64,000 nucleotides of DNA. Source: Erythrobacter cryptus DSM 12079. GTDB taxonomy: Bacteria; Pseudomonadota; Alphaproteobacteria; Sphingomonadales; Sphingomonadaceae. The notes below the pieces were generated by a model that ran no database searches, had not been told where the DNA came from, and saw only the letters and a list, made by a program, of their open reading frames with translations. The translations under genes were made by a program, and so were the position numbers. Each line of letters opens with the position of its first letter. Within the stretch, counting starts at the first letter, position 1. The DNA lies in NCBI RefSeq assembly GCF_000422985.1, contig NZ_AUHC01000005.1, positions 204,323 through 268,322 of the forward strand, read 5' to 3'. Below, in pieces: positions 20,399-28,332 of this stretch.

Positions 20399-22341
20399 CA
20401 GAAGCGCGCTTCCACGCCCACAACCGCGCTGCGGCCGGGGGAGACGAAGCTGAAGACCTGCTCATAGTCCTCGCCCAGCAGGTTCTCGATCCGGGCAAAA
20501 GCGTCGATATTTTGCGCCAGCCTTGCCCGCGCGTTGAGATTGACGAGGGTATAGTCATCGAGCCGCACCCGCACCGGCACGAAGCTCGGATCGATGAAGG
20601 CGACATCGGGGGTTTCGCCATTGTGGCGCACCACCAAGGTGGCCGAAACCGCATCGCCGGGGGCCTGCCAGGTCAGCGCGGCGCTGGCGATGTGCCGGGG
20701 CCGGCGCACTTCCTCGACCCCGTTTTCCTCGGCATCGAGATAGGTGTAGGCGCCATCGAGGCTCCAGCCCGCCCCGAGGCGCGCCGCGAGCGCCAGCTCG
20801 ATCCCGCGCTGGCGGCTTTCGGTGGTGCGATTGGCCGGGGTGGCGGTGAAATCGGGCGGGGGAAAGGTGGTGAAGATCTCGCCCTCAAGCGTGCTGTCGA
20901 ACCAGGTGAGCGCGAGGCTCGCGCTCTCGCCAAGTTGCTGGTCGATCCCCACTTCCCAGCCGGTCGATTTTTCCGGGCGCAGCGCGGGATTGCCGATGAA
21001 GCGGCCATCGACAAAGCCGTAAAGCTCGAAGAAGCCGGGGTTCTTCACCCCCGATCCGGCCGCAGCGCGCAGCCGGGTGGTGCCAGTGAGGCGGTATCCG
21101 GCGCCGACGCGGAAAGTGGTGGCATCCTTGAACAGGTCGTTGAAATCATGGCGGATCGCCGCGGAGAAATCGATTTTCTCGTCGGCATAACGATATTCGC
21201 CCACCAGCCCCACCTGCTCGATTTCGCGCCGCCCGGTGAAGGCAAAGCCGCCCGGCGTGGTGTTGCGGAAGCCCTCGACCTCGTAATCGGCGGCGAGGGT
21301 GAGGTTGTGCGCGTCCGCCAGAGCCAGCGCGCTGACATAGGAGGCCTTGAAGCGATCCCCCTCGCTGCCGCTGGCACGCCCGAGGGGCGTGAAGGTGTCG
21401 CGCGTGACATCGGCGATCTGCGCGGACAGGTCATGCGTCCAGCGCCCGCCCAGCGCCTCGGCCCTGAGGCCGAGGAGGGCATAGACGCCCTCGTTGGTGA
21501 AACGCGTGCCGGGGCTGTCGATCACGAGGCCGAAGCTGGGGCTGGCGGGGTTGAAGTCCTGGTCGTTGAATTGCCCCTCGGTGCGGATGAAGCGCCCCGC
21601 CGCGCGCAGGGTGACGGTCTCGCCGAGCTTCACGCTGCCCTTGCCCGCAAGCGTGTAGCTGTCGCGGCCAATGTCGCGCTGGCCGCCGCGGGCGTTGGGC
21701 TGGCCATCGGTGCTGACGAGGACGGCAGAGAGCGCCGCGTCCCAATTGTCGCCAAAGGCGCCGTAGCGCAGCGCGCCGTTGATGGTGCCCTGCGTTCCGC
21801 CCTCGAGCCTTGCGGCAAGGCCGGGCAGAGCGCGCCCGCTGGCGCTGTGATAGGCGACCACCCCGCCGATCGCATCGGGGCCATAGAGCGCCGATTGCGG
21901 CCCCCGCAGCACTTCGAGCCGCGCGCCCGGCTCGGCCTGCAGCGTGCCGATGTCGAACTCACCCGCGAAGGGATCGGAGACTTCGATCCCGTCAACCAGC
22001 ACCAGCACGTGGTTGGCTTCCGAACCGCGCAGGCGGATCTGGGTCTGCCCCGGTACGCCCGCCACGGCCACGCCCGGCACATCGCGCAGGATATCGGCAA
22101 TGTCGCGGGTCTGGCGGTCTTCGAGCTGATCGGCAGTGATGACGAGGGCCGAGCCGGTGAAGCGGGCGAGCGGCAGGGCATCAAGGCGGCTCGCTGAAAC
22201 CAGAATATCCTCAGCCTCGGCCGCGTTGGCCGCTTCGCCCTCGCGCGCGACTTCCTTGTCCGCCGCCTCCTCGGCCCACGCAGGCGCAGCCCAACCCAGC
22301 GCCGCCGCAGCAACGCTTGTCCACAATGCGAAATGTTTCAC
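20398..22341 (-). CDS. btuB: TonB-dependent vitamin B12 receptor
   Basis: An outer-membrane receptor of 647 residues. A signal peptide (ALWTSVAAAALGWAAPAWA) is followed by a plug domain (ITADQLEDRQTRDIADILRD, QIRLRGSEANHVLVLVDGIE) and a beta-barrel ending in the aromatic C-terminal pattern VVGVEARF. VLVDGIEVSDPFAG and the riboswitch upstream identify cobalamin as the ligand. The start is a GTG at 22341, supported by GGGAGGAA seven bases upstream. It is the first gene of a three-gene operon with overlapping stops and starts. Confidence 0.94.
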   Translation of the reverse strand: MKHFALWTSVAAAALGWAAPAWAEEAADKEVAREGEAANAAEAEDILVSASRLDALPLARFTGSALVITADQLEDRQTRDIADILRDVPGVAVAGVPGQTQIRLRGSEANHVLVLVDGIEVSDPFAGEFDIGTLQAEPGARLEVLRGPQSALYGPDAIGGVVAYHSASGRALPGLAARLEGGTQGTINGALRYGAFGDNWDAALSAVLVSTDGQPNARGGQRDIGRDSYTLAGKGSVKLGETVTLRAAGRFIRTEGQFNDQDFNPASPSFGLVIDSPGTRFTNEGVYALLGLRAEALGGRWTHDLSAQIADVTRDTFTPLGRASGSEGDRFKASYVSALALADAHNLTLAADYEVEGFRNTTPGGFAFTGRREIEQVGLVGEYRYADEKIDFSAAIRHDFNDLFKDATTFRVGAGYRLTGTTRLRAAAGSGVKNPGFFELYGFVDGRFIGNPALRPEKSTGWEVGIDQQLGESASLALTWFDSTLEGEIFTTFPPPDFTATPANRTTESRQRGIELALAARLGAGWSLDGAYTYLDAEENGVEEVRRPRHIASAALTWQAPGDAVSATLVVRHNGETPDVAFIDPSFVPVRVRLDDYTLVNLNARARLAQNIDAFARIENLLGEDYEQVFSFVSPGRSAVVGVEARF

Positions 22342-22454
22342 GGATTCCTCCCGTCACAAGCAACATCATGGGCGCGCGGGGGGATATTCCCCACGGCCCG
22401 GCGGTGTCGCTCACAACGAAAGGGTGTTCCTCCGCGCCTGGCCAACCCCTGAAC

Positions 22455-22665
22455 CCGGCATAGAGCGACACGCCCCGGTCGGTCTCCTGGCTTGCGGGTC
22501 GGCACATGGAACGCTCACCTTCCCAGGGCCCCGAAGGTCCCCAGTGGCTGCACCCGTGGCGGGTGCGCACGCGCCATGCTCGCCGCTTACAGTTGCAGGG
22601 ACAGCTGCGGATTTGCACCGCATTCCCGTTACCGAAACGCGTGGGTTCAATAGCGTCAGGCGCGG
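22455..22665 (-). promoter_or_regulatory. Cobalamin (adenosylcobalamin) riboswitch
   Basis: On the minus strand, reading toward btuB, the leader contains GGGAATGCGGTGCAAATCCG. About 30 bases later comes CAACTGTAAG, and near the end the B12 box GCCAGGAGACCGACC at 22478-22492. These are the hallmark conserved blocks of the cobalamin riboswitch class. Downstream, a perfect 9-base inverted repeat (GTGTCGCTC at 22404-22412 and GAGCGACAC at 22463-22471 on the plus strand) could be part of the expression platform. No U-run follows, so control is more likely at translation than by termination. Confidence 0.93.
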
Positions 22666-22802
22666 CTGACGGCAAGCGGTGTCCACCAAGGCAGAGCAAT
22701 GCGCTCCGCAACCGGCGCAGCATCAAGGGACGCAAGGGAGCGCAAGCGACGGGGCAATTCGGGGCCGTGAAGCTGGGTGGACATTCCCGAATCTTGCGAA
22801 AC

Positions 22803-22878
<76 letters not shown>

Positions 22879-23016
22879 GTTCCCAGTTTGTCTGTGCCCG
22901 CTTCGCCCCCATCGGGGCCGGGCGAGGGCGCGCCTTAGCGGCAAGCGCGCGCCCTTGCAACGGCGATTTTGCATGCCGCTGGCGCCGCGCCGCCCGCGCC
23001 TGTGCCGGCGACCCGG

Positions 23017-23928
23017 CTACTGGCCCGGCTGGGGCGGCGGCGGGGTGGCGATCGGCTCGACCACCGGCTGCGAGATTACCCCTTCATTGACCGGGATCAC
23101 CGGCACCGCCGCCCCGGTTTCGGGATCGATCACGGTGCGCACCGCCACCTCGGGCACCTTGATGCCATTGAGGCGCGCCTCCTGCACCGCCACCCAGCCG
23201 GGCTGCGAGGGGCCATAGAGCGCGCCCCACTTGGCATCCCATTCGGCCGAGGCCTGCTGATAGGCCTCATAGGCGGTGAAGAACTCCTCGAAGGGCACCA
23301 GCAGCCCCTCGAAATTGGCCCGGGCAAAGCTAAGCGGATCGGCCGGCGGGGCAGCGAGCGCGCGATTCGCCATGTCGAGCGCGGCGCGGCAGAACCCGGC
23401 GCGCGCCGGCGGCTGGGCGAAGAAATTGTAGACCTGCGTGGTGTAGCCATCGCGCGCGACGATGGCATCGCGGCGGGTGCGGTGCGCGCTCATGAACTTG
23501 CGCTCGATCCGGTCATTGACCGCCTTGAGCGCGCGCTGGTGGCGGGTGAGGAAGGCGCGGTAGCCCTCGAGGATCGGCTCATATTCGCTCGCCAGGCAAT
23601 TGAGCGCCGCCACGTTCCAGGCCGAGCGCAGGTTCCACACCAGCTGGTCATCGCTGAGATTGGAATTGACCGTGATCCGCCGCCCATCGGGCCCGCGCGG
23701 GGGAATGTCCATCACATATTGCGCGCCGCCGGGGGGCAGCGGGCGATAGGGCACCGGCTCGACCGCCACTGGAGGGGGCGGCGGCGGGGCGGCGACCACC
23801 GGGGGCGGCGCCTTCTTGGTGCAGGCCCCGGCAAGAGCGGCGCCCAGCGCCAGCGCCGCCACGGCGGCAAGCCGGCGCCGCCGGAGGCGCCGCGGTTCCG
23901 ACGAAAACCTCTGCGCAAACACGCTCAT
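23017..23928 (-). CDS. Putative lipoprotein of unknown function
   Basis: A 303-residue protein with an Arg-rich N terminus, a hydrophobic stretch and a lipobox-like LAGAC near residue 36, so it is probably anchored to a membrane as a lipoprotein. A short Pro-rich linker follows, then a mostly helical, charged region (AFLTRHQRALKAVNDRIERK) and a Pro-rich tail. I do not recognise the family. The ATG at 23928 has GGAGAGGGAAG upstream. Confidence 0.75.
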   Translation of the reverse strand: MSVFAQRFSSEPRRLRRRRLAAVAALALGAALAGACTKKAPPPVVAAPPPPPPVAVEPVPYRPLPPGGAQYVMDIPPRGPDGRRITVNSNLSDDQLVWNLRSAWNVAALNCLASEYEPILEGYRAFLTRHQRALKAVNDRIERKFMSAHRTRRDAIVARDGYTTQVYNFFAQPPARAGFCRAALDMANRALAAPPADPLSFARANFEGLLVPFEEFFTAYEAYQQASAEWDAKWGALYGPSQPGWVAVQEARLNGIKVPEVAVRTVIDPETGAAVPVIPVNEGVISQPVVEPIATPPPPQPGQ

Positions 23929-24028
23929 CAACTTCCCTCTCCTGCCGCATCATCGGCGCGCCTCGTGCGCAAGGATCCCCATGCACTGGCGCGCCTTGCG
24001 CAAGGCTGACGCGGCCCATAGCCGCTTG

Positions 24029-24051
24029 CCCGGGCAAAGCAAATGCCCGGG
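24029..24051. terminator. Hairpin downstream of the Bax inhibitor-1 family gene
   Basis: CCCGGGCA-N7-TGCCCGGG forms a perfect 8-base stem 69 bases past the stop of the minus-strand gene. There is no run of T after it on either strand. It could be a terminator or merely a structured spacer. Confidence 0.35.
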
Positions 24052-24119
24052 AAGGCGCATGGCCCCCCGGGCACCTGACATTTCAACACCTGCGCACCGA
24101 CCGTGCCGGCGCGGCGCGC

Positions 24120-24899
24120 TTACTCGCGGTTGCCGAGGAAGCGCAGCAGATAGAGGAACAGGTTGATGAAATCGAGGTAGAGGTTCAGCGCCCCGAAGAT
24201 CACCGCCCGGCCCGCCAGCTCGGTGCCGCGGACGAGGACATACTCGTTCTTGAGCCGCTGGGTGTCATAGGCGGTGAGCCCGGCGAAGATCAGCACGCCG
24301 ATGATGCTCGTCACCAGCGCCAGCGGGCCTGACTGGAAGAACAGGTTGAGCAGGCTTGCGACGATGAGGCCGACGAGGCCCATGATGAGGAAGCTGCCCC
24401 AGCCCGAAATGTCCTTCTTGGTGGTGTAGCCCCACAGCGACAGGCCGGCAAAGGCCGCCGCGGTGGCGAAGAAGGCGGTGGCGATCGAGGTCCCGGTGTA
24501 GGTGACGAAGATGGTCGAGAGCGACAGGCCGAAGAGCACCGCGAAGGCCCAGAAGGCCGCCTGCAGCGCCCCGAGGCTGGCGCGCGCGGCGCCAAACCAC
24601 CAGAACAGCATCACCGCCAGCGGCGAGAGCGTGATCAGCCAGCCCAGCACGGTCGGCTGCACCACCGTGCCCGCCGCGGTGGGCGTGGCGGTGAAGGCGA
24701 GTGCGAAGATCGGCGAGTTGACGAACAGCAGCGCGACGATGCCGGTCAGCAGCACGCCCGAGGCCATGTAATTGTAGATCGACAGCATGTGCCGCCGCAG
24801 GCCCGCATCGAAAGTGACCCGACCGGCAACATCGCCCCCCGCGCGGGGGACCGCGCCCAGTCGCTGCGCATTGCGCGAGGTGTCGTTCCAGTCAGCCAT
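24120..24899 (-). CDS. Bax inhibitor-1/YccA family membrane protein
   Basis: A 259-residue integral membrane protein with about seven hydrophobic segments. Recognisable stretches are MLSIYNYMASGVLLTGIVAL, GLTAYDTQRLKNEY and ALNLYLDFINLFLYLLRFLG, which match bacterial BI-1/YccA proteins. Relatives modulate FtsH proteolysis or leak calcium. The role here is not known. The ATG at 24899 gives MADWNDTSRN, and codons before it in frame are not supported. Confidence 0.92.
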   Translation of the reverse strand: MADWNDTSRNAQRLGAVPRAGGDVAGRVTFDAGLRRHMLSIYNYMASGVLLTGIVALLFVNSPIFALAFTATPTAAGTVVQPTVLGWLITLSPLAVMLFWWFGAARASLGALQAAFWAFAVLFGLSLSTIFVTYTGTSIATAFFATAAAFAGLSLWGYTTKKDISGWGSFLIMGLVGLIVASLLNLFFQSGPLALVTSIIGVLIFAGLTAYDTQRLKNEYVLVRGTELAGRAVIFGALNLYLDFINLFLYLLRFLGNRE

Positions 24900-25023
24900 T
24901 GCAAAACCCTTGGTTCGAGATGTCCAAGCACGGGAACGGCCCCGCGCTCTTGATGGCGCCAATATCAGGCCTCGCACTGCACATTTCAAGCGAAACCGGC
25001 TTGCAATCGGCGCAATTCGTTCA

Positions 25024-25041
25024 GATTAACCGCTGTTAATC
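25024..25041. terminator. AT-rich hairpin directly after proC
   Basis: GATTAAC-N4-GTTAATC is a perfect 7-base inverted repeat that begins one base after the proC stop codon. It is the only AT-rich palindrome in a very GC-rich neighbourhood. It lies 125 bases upstream of the next gene on the same strand, so it could be a transcription terminator for proC or an operator for the following gene. Confidence 0.4.
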
Positions 25042-25836
25042 TTAATCACCGCGCGAGAGGGCGGCGCCGCGCGCGCTGGTGGCGCGCAACGTTTCGGTGA
25101 GCAGGCGGCGCAGCGCATCGCCCTTATCGAGCACGTCGAGCCCGGCGCGGGTCATCCCTCCCGGGCTGGCGACCCGATCGGCCAGCACCGCCGGGCTGGC
25201 ATCGGCCGCGGCGGCGAGCGCGGCGGCGCCCTCGACCGTCGCCAGCGCGAGGCGCGCGGCGAGCGGCGCTTCAAGCCCGAGATCGACCGCTGCCCCGGCG
25301 AGCGCATCGATGAAGCGATAGACGAAGCCAGGCCCCGAGCCGGCCAGCGCGGTGACGAGATCGAACTGCGCCTCGTCCTCGAGCCACAGCGCGCTGCCGA
25401 GCCGGTCGAACAGGGCAAAGACCTCCGCGCGCCCCTGCGCGCCGAGGCCACGCTCGGCAAGGATCACCGGCGACTTGTTGATGCGCGCAGCAAGGTTGGG
25501 CATCACCCTGACCTGCGCCGCCGAGGCGGGAAGGGCTGCGGCAAGCTGGGCAAGGGTGATTCCGGCGAGCAGCGAGAACAGGCGGCGCCCCGCGGTGAGC
25601 GGCGCCAGCGCCGGCGCGAGGCCCGCAAGTTGCTGCGGCTTGAACCCGAGCAGCACCGCGGCGTGGGTGCCGGGCACATCCTCGGGCCGGCGGTGGAGCG
25701 CCACCCCGGCGGGCACCTCGGCCAGCGCCGGATCGAGCACCGCGAATTCAGCCGGATCCGCGCCCGCGGCAAGCCACCCGGCGAGCATCGCCCCGCCCAT
25801 GTTGCCGCAGCCGATGATCAGCAGCCCGCCCGCCAT
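25042..25836 (-). CDS. proC: Pyrroline-5-carboxylate reductase
   Basis: ProC reduces pyrroline-5-carboxylate to proline with NAD(P)H. The 264-residue product has the dinucleotide-binding start LLIIGCGNMGGAMLAGW and the C-terminal signature ASPGGMTRAGLDVL. RVMPNLAARINKSP also fits the family. CAGGAGCTTC precedes the ATG at 25836. It lies 19 bases after the YbjN-like gene on the same strand, so the two are probably cotranscribed. proB is about 8 kb away. Confidence 0.94.
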   Translation of the reverse strand: MAGGLLIIGCGNMGGAMLAGWLAAGADPAEFAVLDPALAEVPAGVALHRRPEDVPGTHAAVLLGFKPQQLAGLAPALAPLTAGRRLFSLLAGITLAQLAAALPASAAQVRVMPNLAARINKSPVILAERGLGAQGRAEVFALFDRLGSALWLEDEAQFDLVTALAGSGPGFVYRFIDALAGAAVDLGLEAPLAARLALATVEGAAALAAAADASPAVLADRVASPGGMTRAGLDVLDKGDALRRLLTETLRATSARGAALSRGD

Positions 25837-25855
25837 GATCGAAGCTCCTGGTGCC

Positions 25856-26362
25856 TCAGGCCTCGCCCGCCGCATCGACCATCGCCGCCTCGAGCGCGGC
25901 GCGCGGGCTCTTGCCGCCCCACAGCACGAACTGGAAGGCGGGGTAGAAGCGGTCACATTCGTCGATCGCGCATTCGACCAGCGCCTGCGCCATCTCGAGG
26001 CTGAGCTGCCCGTCCTCGCCCAGCAGCGCCCCGTGGCGGTAGAGCAGCACATCGCCGTTCGACCAGATGTCGAAATGGCCGAGCCACATCTGTTCGTTGA
26101 CGAGGCAGAGCAGCTCATAGGCCGCCGCGCGCCGCTCCTCGGTGACGCGGATGTCGGGCAGGCACAGGAACTGCAGCACCCGGTCCTCGGCCCGCCAGAT
26201 CGCGCGCAGCTGGTAATTGGCCCAGCTGCCCTGGATCTCGCCGCTCATCTCGTCCTCGCTGACCAGCTCGCAGGGCCAGCCGCGCGCCGCAAACAGGCTG
26301 AGCAGCCTTTCGACGGGGGCGGCATCGTCCTCGGCGGCATAGTCCATGGCGCGCACTCTCAT
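25856..26362 (-). CDS. YbjN domain-containing protein
   Basis: A 168-residue acidic soluble protein resembling the YbjN/putative sensory transduction regulator family (VERLLSLFAARGWPCELVSE, VNEQMWLGHFDIWSNGDVLL). In E. coli YbjN is linked to stress and motility phenotypes, but the biochemical role is unknown. It precedes proC by 19 bases on the same strand. The ATG at 26362 has a GAAAGAG element upstream. A second ATG at 26347 is possible. Confidence 0.85.
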   Translation of the reverse strand: MRVRAMDYAAEDDAAPVERLLSLFAARGWPCELVSEDEMSGEIQGSWANYQLRAIWRAEDRVLQFLCLPDIRVTEERRAAAYELLCLVNEQMWLGHFDIWSNGDVLLYRHGALLGEDGQLSLEMAQALVECAIDECDRFYPAFQFVLWGGKSPRAALEAAMVDAAGEA

Positions 26363-26523
26363 CGGCTCTCTTTCGCGGGCGGGATGACGCTTTGCCGCCA
26401 GCCCTGACGCGCTTTGAACCGGGGGCGCCATGCTTGGCAATGCGCAGCCTGCGAGCGGCTGGGGAGAACCGGACAGAGCTGTGCAAAGCCTGTGCACAGA
26501 TCGCCCGGCGCGGCGCACCCTTG

Positions 26524-28233
26524 CTATTTAAGCGGCTGGATTTGCTCACCTTCGGGGCTGACATAGAGGAAGGTGTCAAGCCCCTTGCCCTTCAATGTAC
26601 GCACGAGCGCCTCGGCCTTGTCGCGGCTCTCGATCGGGCCGGCGAGCAGGCGGTTGGCAGCGCCCCAGCGCACCGTGTGGGGCTTGAGCGGGGCGAGCGC
26701 CGGCCCGCCGGCGCGGGAAATGCGCTTCCAGTCAAAGCCGAGCGCCTTCACATCCTTGCCGGTGGCCACCTGCACCCAGACGCGGCTGGGGTGGAGCGGC
26801 TTTGGCGGCTCCTTGGGCGGATCCTTGGGCTTGGGCTTTTCCGGCGGCGGCTCGCGGCGAATGGCGATGCGCGACAGATCGACCGCCCCGGCGGGGGCGC
26901 GCGCATCGGGGAGCGGCGCGCCGGCAAGATCGGCAAAGGCATCGGCCACGCGCAGCGGCGGCGCCTCGGGCGCAGGCGTGGGCGTGGGCACGGGGGGCGT
27001 TACGGGCGCGGCTGGCGGCGCGGCCGGCTGCGCCACAGGTGGCAGCGCCGGGGGGGGCGCGGCCTGGGCCAGCGCCAGCGCCGGGGTTGGCGCAGTCGCA
27101 GCCGGGGCGGCGGCTGGGAGCGCGGTGGCCGCTGCGGCCTCTGTGGGTGCCCCCGCCGGGCCGAGCACCACCACCCGCGAGCTTGCCTGAGGCGCCGAGG
27201 CCGAGGCCGAGGCTGGCGCGGGCGCTGGTGTCGTCGGCGCGGCTGCGGATCGTGCTGCTGGTGCTGGTGCTGGTGCTGGTGTCGCCGCGGGGGTCCGCGT
27301 CCGGCCCGTGCTGCGCGGCGGGGATGCAGCCGCAGGCGTTGGTGCCGCCGCACCCCTTGCATCGAGCGGCGCGCCCGAGGGCGCCAGCCGGCTGTCGGCG
27401 CGCTCCTCCTCGGCAAAGCGGGCAAGGCGCGGATCCTCCCTGCCGATATCGGCGGCGCGCGGAAAGATGCCGAGATTGGCCGCCGCCGCCTGCTGCCCTT
27501 TGGTCAGCCGCGGCATATAGGCAAGGTAAGGCACCAGCCGCAGCGCCAGATCGCGCGGCATCACCTGCTCGACGATCGCCGCGGCGCGCGCCTGATCGCC
27601 GAGGATGGCAAGGCCGAAGGCCCGCGCCCGCTGCGCGGCGACATCGCGCCGATCAAGCAGCGGGCACAGCGTCTCCTCGAAGCGCGCGCGGTTGCCTGCG
27701 ATCGCATGGCTCACCGCCAGCCGGCGCCGCGCCTCGTCGTGCCCCGGATCGAGCGCCAGCGCGCGGGCATAGGCCGCCTGGGCCGCGGCCTGATCGCCGA
27801 CGAGATCGAAGGCGAGCGCCTGATCGGCCAGCACCTCGCGCTCCGCCGCGCCGCCAGCAAGCGCCAGTTCATATTGCCGGAGCGCCTCGGCCGCGCGGCC
27901 GGCGCGCAGATAGACCCCGGCCAGCCCCTGCGCCACCGCCGGATGGCCGGGATCGACCTCGGCAGCACGGCCGAAGAAGCCGATCGCCGCCTCGAGATCG
28001 TCCACCCCGAGTGCCGCCTGCCCGGCCTCGATCAGCGCCTCGCGGTCGCGCGGGGCCTTGGCCAGCGCCACCAGCGCGCGGTTGAGGCGCTGCACCTCGG
28101 CCGAAGGCAGCGGCTGCACCACCGGCTGGGCCACCACCTCCTGCGCGCGCGCCTGGCCAGGCGTGGCAGCAAGGGCCAGGGTGAAAGCCAGCGCGGGGGC
28201 CACTGCGCAAACGGGAAACCGGGGGGTCGTCAT
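26524..28233 (-). CDS. TPR and SPOR-domain secreted protein downstream of ftsZ
   Basis: A 569-residue protein with a signal peptide (ALAFTLALAATPGQARA). TPR-like helical repeats cover about residues 45-210 (AALGVDDLEAAIGFFGRAAE, QAAYARALALDPGHDEARR). Then comes a long Pro/Ala linker of about 200 residues and a C-terminal SPOR domain (VWVQVATGKDVKALGFDWKR, LLAGPIESRDKAEALVRTLK). SPOR domains bind denuded glycan strands at the division septum. The location 100 bases after ftsZ supports a cell-wall or division role in the periplasm. A CTGGTG repeat near 27250-27285 encodes part of the linker. Confidence 0.87.
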   Translation of the reverse strand: MTTPRFPVCAVAPALAFTLALAATPGQARAQEVVAQPVVQPLPSAEVQRLNRALVALAKAPRDREALIEAGQAALGVDDLEAAIGFFGRAAEVDPGHPAVAQGLAGVYLRAGRAAEALRQYELALAGGAAEREVLADQALAFDLVGDQAAAQAAYARALALDPGHDEARRRLAVSHAIAGNRARFEETLCPLLDRRDVAAQRARAFGLAILGDQARAAAIVEQVMPRDLALRLVPYLAYMPRLTKGQQAAAANLGIFPRAADIGREDPRLARFAEEERADSRLAPSGAPLDARGAAAPTPAAASPPRSTGRTRTPAATPAPAPAPAARSAAAPTTPAPAPASASASAPQASSRVVVLGPAGAPTEAAAATALPAAAPAATAPTPALALAQAAPPPALPPVAQPAAPPAAPVTPPVPTPTPAPEAPPLRVADAFADLAGAPLPDARAPAGAVDLSRIAIRREPPPEKPKPKDPPKEPPKPLHPSRVWVQVATGKDVKALGFDWKRISRAGGPALAPLKPHTVRWGAANRLLAGPIESRDKAEALVRTLKGKGLDTFLYVSPEGEQIQPLK

Positions 28234-28271
28234 CGCCCGCTCATCTAGCGCAGCGCCGCGCCAAGGCCAGC

Positions 28272-28320
28272 GCCCGGCGCGGCGAGCGGCACTGCCGGCG
28301 CGACAGGACGCGCGCCGGGC
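28272..28320. terminator. Candidate hairpin after ftsZ
   Basis: GCCCGGCGCG at 28272-28281 and its exact reverse complement at 28311-28320 lie between the ftsZ stop and the next gene. The stem is 10 bases but the loop is 29, and no T-run follows. This is a weak case for an attenuating terminator at the end of the dcw cluster. Confidence 0.35.
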
Positions 28321-28332
28321 AGGATTGCCGCG

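Noticed and set aside
22318..22326. TTGTCCACA resembling a DnaA box within btuB
   Set aside because: It deviates at a conserved position and lies in coding sequence with no neighbouring boxes.
26479..26499. CTGTGCA-N7-TGCACAG inverted repeat upstream of the YbjN-like gene
   Set aside because: It is plausible as an operator, but isolated 7-base repeats with 7-base spacers occur by chance in 64 kb, and nothing else supports it.
27250..27285. CTGGTG-type triplet repeat as a possible microsatellite
   Set aside because: It encodes alternating Pro and Ala in a low-complexity linker, and short runs like this are common in GC-rich genes. It is not convincing as a functional repeat.
26392..28248. 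Open frame of 618 codons on the plus strand opposite the TPR/SPOR gene
   Set aside because: The long Arg/Gly/Trp-rich stretches mirror the Pro/Ala linker of the real gene. There is no ribosome-binding site or domain.
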